64,000 nt of DNA from Sphingobacterium griseoflavum (GTDB lineage Bacteria > Bacteroidota > Bacteroidia > Sphingobacteriales > Sphingobacteriaceae). The stretch is from positions 1 to 64,000 of the forward strand of contig NZ_BNAF01000011.1 in NCBI RefSeq assembly GCF_014653155.1, read 5' to 3'. This document shows positions 18,929 through 26,441 of the stretch, piece after piece (within the stretch, counting starts at the first letter, position 1; each line of letters starts with the position of its first letter). The translations under genes were made by a program, and so were the position numbers. A model generated the notes under the pieces. That model had not been told where the DNA came from and made no database searches. It saw only the letters and a program-made list of their open reading frames with translations.

Positions 18929-20063
18929 ACTTCAATATATCGCGTGCAATCACCAAGCGCTGTATTTCCGATGTGCCTTCATAGATTTGTGTGATTTTCG
19001 CGTCGCGCATCATGCGCTCCACATGGTATTCTTTCACGTACCCGTATCCTCCATGTATCTGCACCGCCTCAACTGTCGTTTTCATGGCTACTTCTGAGGC
19101 AAACAGTTTGGCCATGGCTGCCTCCTTGGCATATGCCTTACCATGATCTTTAAGCCAGGCCGCTTTGTAGGTAAGGAGCCGTGCGGCCTCTATCTCCACT
19201 TCCATATCGGCCAATTTAAATTGAATAGCCTGATGTTCGCAAATGGGTTTGCCAAATGTTATTCGCTCTTTGGAGTAGGCTAAAGCCAATTCGTAAGCTC
19301 CGGCAGCAATACCAAGTGCCTGTGCCGCAATCCCGATGCGTCCTCCGTCCAAAGTTCTCATCGCAAATTTGAAACCGAAGCCATCGTCAGCAATTCTGTT
19401 TTCCTTTGGAACCTTTACATCGCTGAATAATAGGGAGTGGGTGTCCGAACTTCTGATACCAAGCTTGTTCTCTTTTGGGCCTATCGTAAATCCGTCCATG
19501 CCCTTATCTACGATAAGTGCGTTTATCCCGCGGTGCCCCTTTTCAGGATGCGTCTGTGCGATAACGAGGTAGATGTCCGCATTTCCGCCATTTGTTATCC
19601 AGTTTTTGGTGCCGTTTAGTAGGTAATGGTCTCCTTTATCGATTGCTGTCGTGTGCTGTGAAGTGGCATCCGATCCTGCTTCCGGTTCAGAAAGCGCGAA
19701 AGCGCCCAGTTTTTCACCTGATGCCAAGGGGCGGAGGTACTTTTCTTTTTGTACCTCGTTTCCAAAAGCCTGCAGCCCATATAAAACCAGCGAATTATGA
19801 GCAGACATAATCACGCCAACCGAAGCATCGATCTTTGAAATCTCTTCGATGGCGATGGCGTAGGCTAAGGTGTCCATGCCCGCTCCACCATACTGTTCTT
19901 CTACCATCATCCCCATGAAACCCAGCTCGCCCATTTGTTTCACGGATGAAAAGGGAAACATGGCCTTTTCGTCCCGCTCGATGGCGCCCTCCCGTAAAGA
20001 TTTTGCAAATTCTCGAGCTGTCTGCCTGATAAGTTCGTGTTCCTCGTTTAGTTGAAAGTACAT
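18927..20063 (-). CDS. Acyl-CoA dehydrogenase
   Basis: FAD enzyme that introduces the alpha,beta double bond into acyl-CoA, passing electrons to electron-transfer flavoprotein. The 378-residue protein has the family signatures: GAFALSEPEAGSDA, the FAD-binding YLLNGTKNWITNGG, the RITFGKPICEHQAIQFKLADM segment and, near the C-terminus, QIHGGYGYVKEYHVERMMRDAKITQIYEGTSEIQ with the catalytic-base glutamate in YEG. The ATG at 20063 is chosen over an in-frame non-ATG start 51 bases upstream because MYFQLNEEHELIRQTAREF is the usual N-terminus. Chain-length specificity (short-chain/branched type) is inferred only. Confidence 0.93.
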   Translation of the reverse strand: MYFQLNEEHELIRQTAREFAKSLREGAIERDEKAMFPFSSVKQMGELGFMGMMVEEQYGGAGMDTLAYAIAIEEISKIDASVGVIMSAHNSLVLYGLQAFGNEVQKEKYLRPLASGEKLGAFALSEPEAGSDATSQHTTAIDKGDHYLLNGTKNWITNGGNADIYLVIAQTHPEKGHRGINALIVDKGMDGFTIGPKENKLGIRSSDTHSLLFSDVKVPKENRIADDGFGFKFAMRTLDGGRIGIAAQALGIAAGAYELALAYSKERITFGKPICEHQAIQFKLADMEVEIEAARLLTYKAAWLKDHGKAYAKEAAMAKLFASEVAMKTTVEAVQIHGGYGYVKEYHVERMMRDAKITQIYEGTSEIQRLVIARDILK

Positions 20064-20167
20064 AATCGCTCTATATTTAGTAATCAAATATAAGTAATAA
20101 TAATATGCTTGCATAGTAAATTTATTGTAATGTTTGGTGATTTATTTTCAATACGTGGGGCTAATAT

Positions 20168-20197
20168 TTTGAAAATTAAAATAATCTACTAAATTTG
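20168..20197 (+). promoter_or_regulatory. Peroxiredoxin promoter
   Basis: TTTG (20168-20171), an 18-base spacer and TAAATTTG (20190-20197) match the Bacteroidota promoter. The expected start is about 25 bases before the ATG. The -7 element lies inside a perfect inverted repeat. Confidence 0.75.
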
Positions 20198-20205
20198 TAG
20201 ATTAT
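20181..20205. promoter_or_regulatory. Operator-like perfect inverted repeat over the -7 element
   Basis: ATAATCTAC (20181-20189) and GTAGATTAT (20197-20205) are perfect nine-base arms around the seven-base centre TAAATTT, which is part of the -7 element. A dimeric repressor bound here would block transcription. The 25-base length and AT-rich core recall Rrf2/IscR-type sites, which is only a resemblance. Confidence 0.6.
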
Positions 20206-20228
20206 AGGTAAGACATAAAAACAACGAT

Positions 20229-20864
20229 ATGAGTTTAAGACTAGGAGATATTGCGCCTAATTTTCAGGCGGAGACATCGGTAGGGCCGATTGATTTCTAC
20301 GAATATATTGATGGGGGATGGGCCGTGTTGTATTCACATCCATCGGATTACACCCCGGTTTGTACGACAGAATTGGGCAGGACAGCACAATTGAAATCAG
20401 AGTTCGAAAAGCGCAACGTAAAGGTGTTGGCATTGAGTGTAGACTCCGTAGAGGATCACCTCAATTGGATCAAAGATATCAACGAAACGCAAAATACCTC
20501 GGTAGAGTTTCCGATTATCGCGGATAAGGATCGTTCCATAGCCGAGTTGTATGATATGATCCATCCAAATGCCTCGGTGACGGCGACAGTGCGTTCGGTT
20601 TTCATTGTTGGACCAGATAAAAAAGTGAAGCTGACACTGACATACCCTGCATCGACAGGACGCAATTTTAACGAGATTTTACGGGTTATCGACTCCCTGC
20701 AATTAACGGATGAATATTCGGTTGCAACACCAGCAGATTGGTCAGACGGACAGGATGTGATCGTGGTGCCGGCAATCAAGACCGAAGATATACCCGCGAA
20801 ATTTCCGAAAGGGTTCACGGAAATCAAGCCGTATTTGCGGGTGACACCACAGCCGAATAAATAG
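20229..20864 (+). CDS. Peroxiredoxin, 1-Cys Prx6 type
   Basis: Thiol peroxidase that reduces hydrogen peroxide and organic peroxides. The 211-residue product has the peroxidatic cysteine C45 in HPSDYTPVCTTELG, the supporting arginine in TVRSVFIVGPD, and the Prx6-type C-terminal dimerisation extension (about 160-211). No second cysteine is present, so it is a true 1-Cys form and needs an outside thiol to resolve the sulfenic acid. It is monocistronic, under a promoter with an operator-like palindrome, and ends at a strong hairpin terminator. Confidence 0.95.
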   Translation: MSLRLGDIAPNFQAETSVGPIDFYEYIDGGWAVLYSHPSDYTPVCTTELGRTAQLKSEFEKRNVKVLALSVDSVEDHLNWIKDINETQNTSVEFPIIADKDRSIAELYDMIHPNASVTATVRSVFIVGPDKKVKLTLTYPASTGRNFNEILRVIDSLQLTDEYSVATPADWSDGQDVIVVPAIKTEDIPAKFPKGFTEIKPYLRVTPQPNK

Positions 20865-20878
20865 GGAGCTGCATAGGA

Positions 20879-20917
20879 AAAATAAGAGCGCGAATCATCA
20901 ATCCGCGCTCTTATTTT
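20879..20917. terminator. Bidirectional terminator, peroxiredoxin and protease genes
   Basis: AAAATAAGAGCGCG (20879-20892) pairs perfectly with CGCGCTCTTATTTT (20904-20917) between the two convergent genes, with T-rich ends in both directions. Confidence 0.88.
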
Positions 20918-20923
20918 AAGCGG

Positions 20924-22018
20924 TTAATAGACTTTCACGATATAAATATATTCTTGAAGACGCTTGATCTGCTCGGTACGATTCAGGCTGCTCAAGCCAT
21001 TACGGTTGCTCAATACAATATTTCCTTTCAAGGCGTCAGCAGGAATGCTGTTCAACGTTTCGAGAAGGGCCTTGGTTTTGATGGCAAAAGCAGCACCATC
21101 AATACCTTTTTGCTTACCGCTGATAATTCCAATAACATGGCCGTCTTTATCCAGAACCGGACCACCGCTATTTCCAGGATTGACCGGTATGGATATCTGA
21201 TAAGCTAGCGTATCCCCTGCATATCCTGTCGATGAGCTAAGATACCCCTGCCCGTATACGGCTTCATCGCGCGGGAACCCGATGGTATAGATATCTTCTC
21301 CCAAATCAGAGTCCTGTTTCTTAAAAGTATACGGAATATTTTTGCTCGATTTAAACGTCGAGTCACTGATATGGAGAATGGCCAAATCTTTCTCCGGGTT
21401 GGTGAAAATAATATCTGCTTTGAAGGATTGTCCGCGGTGGTTTTGCAGATGTACGGAGTCTGCCCCTGTTATAACGTGGTAGTTTGTCACCACATAACCG
21501 TCACGCGTGATCATAAAACCTGTAGCACCAAAATGCATAGTCTCTGTATGATCTTTACCGCTTTTTATATTCTTGATCGCTGCATTGTGTGCATTGACGT
21601 TACGTTTGACGGTGTTCATGTCACGGCGTAAGGCGCTGTAATCAGTAGTTGTCTTTTTAAGGTTGCGATAATAGCCTGTCAGCCAAAGTGTAGAAAAAAC
21701 AGAAACAATGGCGATCGTTGCAGCAACAGCAGCATTCAGCTGCACCTTCCGCCACAGTCGGATAATTTTAGCAGGTTCCTTGATTTCGCTTTCCTGTGCG
21801 TATTTTATTGCATTTTTGTTCAATCTTTCTTTGAAAACCAATCTGGCGTCTGCTTGTTTAAGACGCTGCAGAAATGCTTTGTGCTCCGCAAAAACAGCAG
21901 CGTAAGCAGGGTACTCTACGCAGTATTTTTCAAATGCTGACTGCTCTTCGGGCGAAAGTTCGCCGCGGAGATATTGATCTGCCCATTCTATAAATTCTTG
22001 TTGCCTTAAGCCTTCCAT
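20924..22018 (-). CDS. Membrane-anchored trypsin-like (HtrA-type) protease with anti-sigma-like N-terminus
   Basis: The 364-residue protein has three parts. Residues 1-60 resemble the cytosolic N-terminus of Bacteroidota anti-sigma proteins (WADQYLRGELSPEEQSAFEKY then EYPAYAAVFAEH), without a zinc-binding Cys/His set. A single membrane helix follows at about 92-115, then a charged, likely coiled segment. The S1C trypsin-like domain has its catalytic triad visible: H181 in VTNYHVITGA, D211 in PEKDLAILHI and S284 in VNPGNSGGPVLD. No PDZ domain is present. It lies 13 bases after the sigma factor gene, so the two form an operon. The ATG at 22018 is used; an upstream in-frame start would overlap the sigma gene. 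A regulator of the adjacent sigma factor is the natural inference. Confidence 0.88.
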   Translation of the reverse strand: MEGLRQQEFIEWADQYLRGELSPEEQSAFEKYCVEYPAYAAVFAEHKAFLQRLKQADARLVFKERLNKNAIKYAQESEIKEPAKIIRLWRKVQLNAAVAATIAIVSVFSTLWLTGYYRNLKKTTTDYSALRRDMNTVKRNVNAHNAAIKNIKSGKDHTETMHFGATGFMITRDGYVVTNYHVITGADSVHLQNHRGQSFKADIIFTNPEKDLAILHISDSTFKSSKNIPYTFKKQDSDLGEDIYTIGFPRDEAVYGQGYLSSSTGYAGDTLAYQISIPVNPGNSGGPVLDKDGHVIGIISGKQKGIDGAAFAIKTKALLETLNSIPADALKGNIVLSNRNGLSSLNRTEQIKRLQEYIYIVKVY

Positions 22019-22031
22019 GACACGTTTTACC

Positions 22032-22601
22032 TTACTTTTTAAAAAAAACTTTTTTGAGCCGCTGCAGACACTTGTATTTCTGATTTTTCGCGTTATCGGG
22101 ATTGGTGTATCCAAATTTTTCGCATATATCTGTCATCGAGGCGCTTTTAATATAATAATCATGCAAGATCGTTTTACATGGTTCTCCAAGCATCAAAAGC
22201 GCACCCTCCATTTGAAGCAGGTTTGCCTCGGTAACCATATGCTCCTCGATAGCATCTTCAGCTGCCAGTGAGTCCTCTAGTTGATCAAGCTGATCTTTAT
22301 AATATTTAGATTCTCCACGCGTGAGTTGCTTTAACCACAATCTTTTGGAAATCGCGTACAGAAAAGTTTGCAGCTTACTGCTCAATTCAAAATCGCCGCT
22401 AATCACTTTGTCATAAAGTACCATTACGGTTTCCTGAAAGATATCTTGGGCCTCTTCTCTGCTTCCCTGGTTATTGATAACCATTTTCGCGATGGTGGGG
22501 TAATATAGCGTGTATAACTTATGAATTGCCAAGTTATCGCCAGATTCCATACCACGAAGGATTTCCAAATCAATGTTTGTATCGCTTTTATCCTTACTCA
22601 C
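22032..22601 (-). CDS. ECF-type RNA polymerase sigma factor
   Basis: The 189-residue product has sigma region 2 (LYTLYYPTIAKMVINNQGSREEAQDIFQETVMVLYDKV, then FLYAISKRLWLKQL) and a C-terminal region-4 helix-turn-helix (LLMLGEPCKTILHDYYIKSASMTDICEKFGYTNPDNAKNQKYKCLQRLKKVF). It belongs to the extracytoplasmic-function group and lacks regions 1 and 3. The start codon is GTG; no in-frame ATG lies nearby that would keep region 2 whole. It is followed by the anti-sigma-like/protease fusion. Upstream, past a structured 222-base gap, is the GldJ-like gene on the same strand. Confidence 0.92.
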   Translation of the reverse strand: MSKDKSDTNIDLEILRGMESGDNLAIHKLYTLYYPTIAKMVINNQGSREEAQDIFQETVMVLYDKVISGDFELSSKLQTFLYAISKRLWLKQLTRGESKYYKDQLDQLEDSLAAEDAIEEHMVTEANLLQMEGALLMLGEPCKTILHDYYIKSASMTDICEKFGYTNPDNAKNQKYKCLQRLKKVFFKK

Positions 22602-22704
22602 TTATTAATACCTTTTAAGCTAAATAGTAACCTTCGTATAGACGTTTTTTTTTCTTTTTTATTATTGTTTGCTCGATAAAAAGGATGTGTCGGAACAAAC
22701 AACT

Positions 22705-22805
22705 GGCAGACCAGCCTGTGCCGGTTTAGGGCGTTATATAAACCGCCATAGACAGTCGGTTGCTCCTATTCCGTATATAGAAGGAGCTGAGAGAGACCCT
22801 GTCTA
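22705..22805 (-). other. Structured intergenic segment before the sigma factor gene
   Basis: Three hairpins follow each other. TAGACAG (22749-22755) pairs with CTGTCTA (22799-22805) and encloses GCTCCT (22762-22767)/AGGAGC (22782-22787). GGCG (22730-22733) pairs with CGCC (22744-22747) around TTATATAA. GGCA (22705-22708) pairs with TGCC (22719-22722). No gene or T-run terminator is seen. It could be the 3' end of the GldJ-like transcript or a leader of the sigma operon. Confidence 0.4.
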
Positions 22806-22823
22806 CGACGAAAAGTCAAATTG

Positions 22824-24356
22824 CTAGGGCGTAGAAACGCGTCTTGCTCTGGTTTTCGCTGTTCCCTGTGTGGGGCCAAAAACATTGCCTACCATAGTCA
22901 TTGCACAGCGGAACCCCGTCATCGCGCTGGATTCATCTTGCTGCATAAAACGACGCGTTGCCGGGTTCAACCAATAGGCGCGGTCGTTCCAAGAGCCCCC
23001 TTTAAAAACACGACTTTTATTATTGACCAAGGTCGTTTTTCCATAAAGTTCCTCCATTTCCTCATCCTCTGCGCCACGCGCGTCATATTGGTAAGCGGCC
23101 GTTTGCAGATCGGTACTACGTTGCGCTTGGAGCTCTTCCCATGTTTGTTTCCGCGGAGCCTTTGCCGGTACTTTTATTGGGCGGCCATACTTATCTTTCG
23201 CCAAGATACGACCTTCAGCGTCTTCATATTGGTTGTCCACGAAGACATTACCACGGAAGGGATTGAAGTCTTCAAAATCTTCGAAAGAAAGTTGCCGGTA
23301 TACATCATTTACCCATTCATTGACATTCCCTGCCATATTGTATAAACCAAAGTCGTTAGGTGCGTAGCTCATAACAGGAACGGTGATATCACCACCATCG
23401 TTTAGATCGCCTGCTACACCCATATTGTTGCCACTCGTGATCTTGAAGTTGGCCAACATCCGTCCCTGGTTTTTTCTTTTGTCCGATCGAACACCCAGCC
23501 CACTCCAAGGATAGATCCGGCTATCTTCAATATTGCCAGCTACCGTATTGCCTATAAGTCCGAGTGCTGCATATTCCCACTCTGCTTCGGTGGGCAGGCG
23601 ATAAGGTTGCTTTAAAATGCCATCTTCCATCCGCACCGTGCGACGGCCGTCCGATGCTGCGCCCGGTCTGTTGTCTTTGGGCATATTGGGGCCGTCAATT
23701 CCAGCGCCTTTCAACTGGCCATTCAGATAAATTTCTGTATTAAAAGCGTCGCCAGTACCACGCTGATTTGCTTTCGTTTCGTAATCGACAAGTACGCCAG
23801 AACGGCGTAGTATATGCTCGTTGACTCTATCAGTTCGCCATTGGCAATAAGCATTCGCCTGTTCCCACGACACCCCAACTACCGGATAATCTTGGAATGA
23901 TGGATGACGGAGGTAAAGGTTTACATAAGGCTCGTTATACGAGAGCGGATGCCGCCAAACTAGGGAGTCGGGCAGTGCGTCGTAATACAGTTTGCCATCC
24001 TCGGGAAAATTCTGGGCAATCCAATGCAGATATTCCAGCCAATCCGCGTTGGATACTTCTGTTTCATCGATATAGAAAGATGCTACGGTAACCCGGCGCT
24101 TTAAATTGTCATGTGCATAGCCAAGATCTTCGTTTAAACTTCCACCCATTACGAATGTTCCGCCTTCTACAGCCACCAAGCCCGGGCCAGGAGTTTCTTT
24201 TACTTTTCTATTTATCTGCAAGCCCCCGTTGTAGGAGTCGTTGTAGGCTACGCCGGTTTTTGGAGACACGTCTTTCCTAGCCCTTTTGCTCTTGCAGGAA
24301 TGGAATGTAGCCATGGCGGATAAAATTACCAACAGGAAGAAGATCTTTTTTAACAT
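22824..24356 (-). CDS. GldJ-like gliding-motility/T9SS lipoprotein (SUMF1 fold)
   Basis: The 510-residue protein starts with a lipoprotein signal (lipidated Cys in ATFHSC, near residue 21). The mature part opens with TGVAYNDSYNGG and PGPGLVAVEGGTFVMGG, then carries a formylglycine-generating-enzyme/SUMF1 fold: VVGVSWEQANAYCQWR, YRLPTEAEWEYAALG, GLYNMAGNVNEWVND and VFKGGSWNDRAYW. This order and the long insertions match GldJ (and its relative GldK), outer-membrane lipoproteins needed for type IX secretion and gliding in Bacteroidota. They are not thought to act as sulfatase activators. ATG 24356 is used because it gives the cleanest signal peptide; another ATG lies 21 bases upstream. GldJ rather than GldK is my judgement. 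Confidence 0.82.
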   Translation of the reverse strand: MLKKIFFLLVILSAMATFHSCKSKRARKDVSPKTGVAYNDSYNGGLQINRKVKETPGPGLVAVEGGTFVMGGSLNEDLGYAHDNLKRRVTVASFYIDETEVSNADWLEYLHWIAQNFPEDGKLYYDALPDSLVWRHPLSYNEPYVNLYLRHPSFQDYPVVGVSWEQANAYCQWRTDRVNEHILRRSGVLVDYETKANQRGTGDAFNTEIYLNGQLKGAGIDGPNMPKDNRPGAASDGRRTVRMEDGILKQPYRLPTEAEWEYAALGLIGNTVAGNIEDSRIYPWSGLGVRSDKRKNQGRMLANFKITSGNNMGVAGDLNDGGDITVPVMSYAPNDFGLYNMAGNVNEWVNDVYRQLSFEDFEDFNPFRGNVFVDNQYEDAEGRILAKDKYGRPIKVPAKAPRKQTWEELQAQRSTDLQTAAYQYDARGAEDEEMEELYGKTTLVNNKSRVFKGGSWNDRAYWLNPATRRFMQQDESSAMTGFRCAMTMVGNVFGPTQGTAKTRARRVSTP

Positions 24357-24535
24357 AAGCTGATCTATTACTATCATAGGGTAGAGTTATGGACTGACCA
24401 ATCAAAAGTAATAAATAAATGTTATTATGTATAGCGTGGGGACGGGTAAATGATTTTTTTTGTGGTGTGGCATAGCATGCAAAACACCATATGTGTAGAT
24501 TGCTGATATTTCGTGTACAATCGCCGATTATTATA

Positions 24536-24543
24536 TAAGTTTG
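24536..24543 (+). promoter_or_regulatory. ispF promoter -7 element directly before the start codon
   Basis: TAAGTTTG fits TAnnTTTG and ends four bases before the ispF ATG at 24548, the same spacing as at lipA. This again suggests a leaderless message. Confidence 0.5.
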
Positions 24544-24547
24544 CAAG

Positions 24548-25027
24548 ATGAAAATAAAGGTAGGTTTTGGTTTTGATGTTCACCAAATGAAGATCGGGCA
24601 TCCGTTTGTGCTGGGAGGCGTCACGCTAGACCATTATGCAGGGGCTTTTGGGCATTCGGATGCGGACGTGCTGGTACATGCGATTTGTGATGCTATCTTG
24701 GGAGCTGCAAACTTGGAAGATATCGGTTATCACTTTCCGAATACCGACCCCAAGTGGAAAGGGATCAGTAGTCTTGTATTGTTAAAAGAATGCGTTCGTT
24801 TGATAGCGGAAAAAGGCTTCGCGCTTGGTAATATCGATGCGATGCTCGTACTGGAAGCTCCAAAAATAAAGGCTTACATACCAGAAATGAAAGCATATCT
24901 TGCCGATGTCACCGGGTTGGAGATCGACGACATTTCCATTAAAGCGACAACGAACGAAACGATGGGTTTCATTGGGCGCAAAGAGGGCGTTGTGGCTTAT
25001 GCGGTGTGCCTTATCTCGAAGCCTTAG
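24548..25027 (+). CDS. ispF: 2-C-methyl-D-erythritol 2,4-cyclodiphosphate synthase
   Basis: Fifth step of the MEP isoprenoid pathway: cyclises the CDP-methylerythritol phosphate intermediate and releases CMP. The 159-residue product has the zinc ligands D10 and H12 (GFGFDVHQ) and H44 (DVLVHAICDAILGAANLEDIGYHFP), and the conserved IKATTNETMGFIGRKEGVVAYAV near the end. It is a normal full-length stand-alone IspF. Its last 17 bases overlap the end of the convergent MFS gene. Confidence 0.98.
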   Translation: MKIKVGFGFDVHQMKIGHPFVLGGVTLDHYAGAFGHSDADVLVHAICDAILGAANLEDIGYHFPNTDPKWKGISSLVLLKECVRLIAEKGFALGNIDAMLVLEAPKIKAYIPEMKAYLADVTGLEIDDISIKATTNETMGFIGRKEGVVAYAVCLISKP

Positions 25028-26231
25028 TTTTTTGAAAATAAGCAAAGGCGATAAAGAAAGCGCTGAGGGTCATGGCTCCTCCCGTTACAAACGGTGCGCC
25101 GGGAAAATAGTATGGATTGCTAGCTGTTGTGAAAAATGCGAATAAGTTACTCATTAGCAGTGGTCCGATAATCGCTGTTAGGCTAACCAGCGAAGCCACT
25201 CCGCCCTGTATTTGCCCTTGCTCGTTACTAGGGGTAAGGTTCGAGATCATGCTTTGCATGGCTGGGCCAGCGATACCCCCGCAAACATACAGCACGCTGA
25301 AAGCGTATAGCGACCACGTCGCCGTTGCTAACCCCATAAGCGGGAGGGAAATGCTATGCAGGGAAAGGCCAACCAGAATAGATCGCGGTAAACCAAGTTT
25401 CGGTATCGTTACACGTAATAACCCAGCCTGCACAATGGTCAGCAATGTGCCGATGAAACCGAGGGATAGCCCTACCATCTTCTCGGTCCACTGAAATTTT
25501 TCCATCGTGTAGTAAGACCAGGTGCTTTGCACGGCATGTGCTGCGAGATTGACCAAGAATATGCAGCTTACCAATGCATAAATCTGCGGATATTTTTTCA
25601 TATGTTGAAAAGCTCCTACAGGATTAGCTCTCCGCCATGAAAATCCGCGACGGTGATCGGCCGGTAGGGATTCAGGAACGGCAAAGTATCCATAAACCAA
25701 GTTCAATAAACTGAGCGCTCCAGCCGCAAAGAATGGGACGCGCGATCCAAATTGACCAAGCAGTCCGCCAATAACGGGTCCAATAATAAATCCGAGACCG
25801 AAAGCAGCGCCAAGAAGACCGAAGTTTTGTGCTTTCTTAGCAGGACTGCTGATGTCAGCAATGTACGCGGCCGCCACAGTGTGGCTTGCCCCCGTAATGC
25901 CGGCAATAAGCCTTCCTAAAAATAGCCATCCAATAGATGGGGCAAATCCCATCAATACATAGTTGACACAAAATCCCAATAAAGAGAACAGCAAAACAGG
26001 CCGACGGCCATAGCAGTCGCTGAGATTTCCGAGGACAGAAGCAAAAATAAACTGGGTAAATGCGTAACAGAACATCAGCCATCCACCATAGCGCGAAGCA
26101 TCACTAAGATCACCATGAATCAACTCCTTGATAAGGGCCGGCAGAACGGGGATGATAATACCCAGCCCGACCGTATCAATAACTACGGTCAAAAAAATAA
26201 AAAATAAGCCTGATTTTTTTCTATGTGGCAT
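25011..26231 (-). CDS. MFS transporter, TetA-like drug/H+ antiporter family
   Basis: The 406-residue protein has about twelve hydrophobic helices. Helix 1 carries VVIDTVGLGIIIPVLP, the DHA1/TetA signature. The loop between helices 2 and 3 has GNLSDCYGRRPVLL, the MFS motif A. RLIAGITGASHTVAAAYIADISSPAKKAQNFGLLGAAFGLGFIIGP matches the proton-coupling motif C region of TCR/Tet efflux pumps. Tetracycline resistance itself cannot be claimed; many chromosomal relatives have unknown substrates. The ATG at 26231 (MPHRKKSGLFF) is preferred to a TTG twelve bases upstream. Confidence 0.9.
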   Translation of the reverse strand: MPHRKKSGLFFIFLTVVIDTVGLGIIIPVLPALIKELIHGDLSDASRYGGWLMFCYAFTQFIFASVLGNLSDCYGRRPVLLFSLLGFCVNYVLMGFAPSIGWLFLGRLIAGITGASHTVAAAYIADISSPAKKAQNFGLLGAAFGLGFIIGPVIGGLLGQFGSRVPFFAAGALSLLNLVYGYFAVPESLPADHRRGFSWRRANPVGAFQHMKKYPQIYALVSCIFLVNLAAHAVQSTWSYYTMEKFQWTEKMVGLSLGFIGTLLTIVQAGLLRVTIPKLGLPRSILVGLSLHSISLPLMGLATATWSLYAFSVLYVCGGIAGPAMQSMISNLTPSNEQGQIQGGVASLVSLTAIIGPLLMSNLFAFFTTASNPYYFPGAPFVTGGAMTLSAFFIAFAYFQKTKASR

Positions 26232-26441
26232 GAAGGTATCCAACAGTATAACTTTTTTTCTAAAATAGTGTTTTAATCTGTAGTCCTTAGAATAAATAGA
26301 TAAACAAAAGTTATACAGGCAGCGCCAGAAGCGGAATGTTCATTTTTAAAAGGAATTTAAGTAGAAATTCTACGAATAATGGTATTTTTGTAACAACGAC
26401 GATCGCTGAACGATAAGCCTAAAAAGAGACGTCTACGCTGC

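Noticed and set aside
22780-22805. CTGAGAGAGACCC looked like the conserved core of a TPP riboswitch
   Set aside because: The following part of the thi-box (GAACCTGATC and the closing helix) is absent, and neither neighbouring gene is thiamine-related.
26361-26373. Palindrome GTAGAAATTCTAC upstream of the SprE/PorW-like gene
   Set aside because: Short and AT-rich, with no second copy found at another promoter in the window; may be chance.
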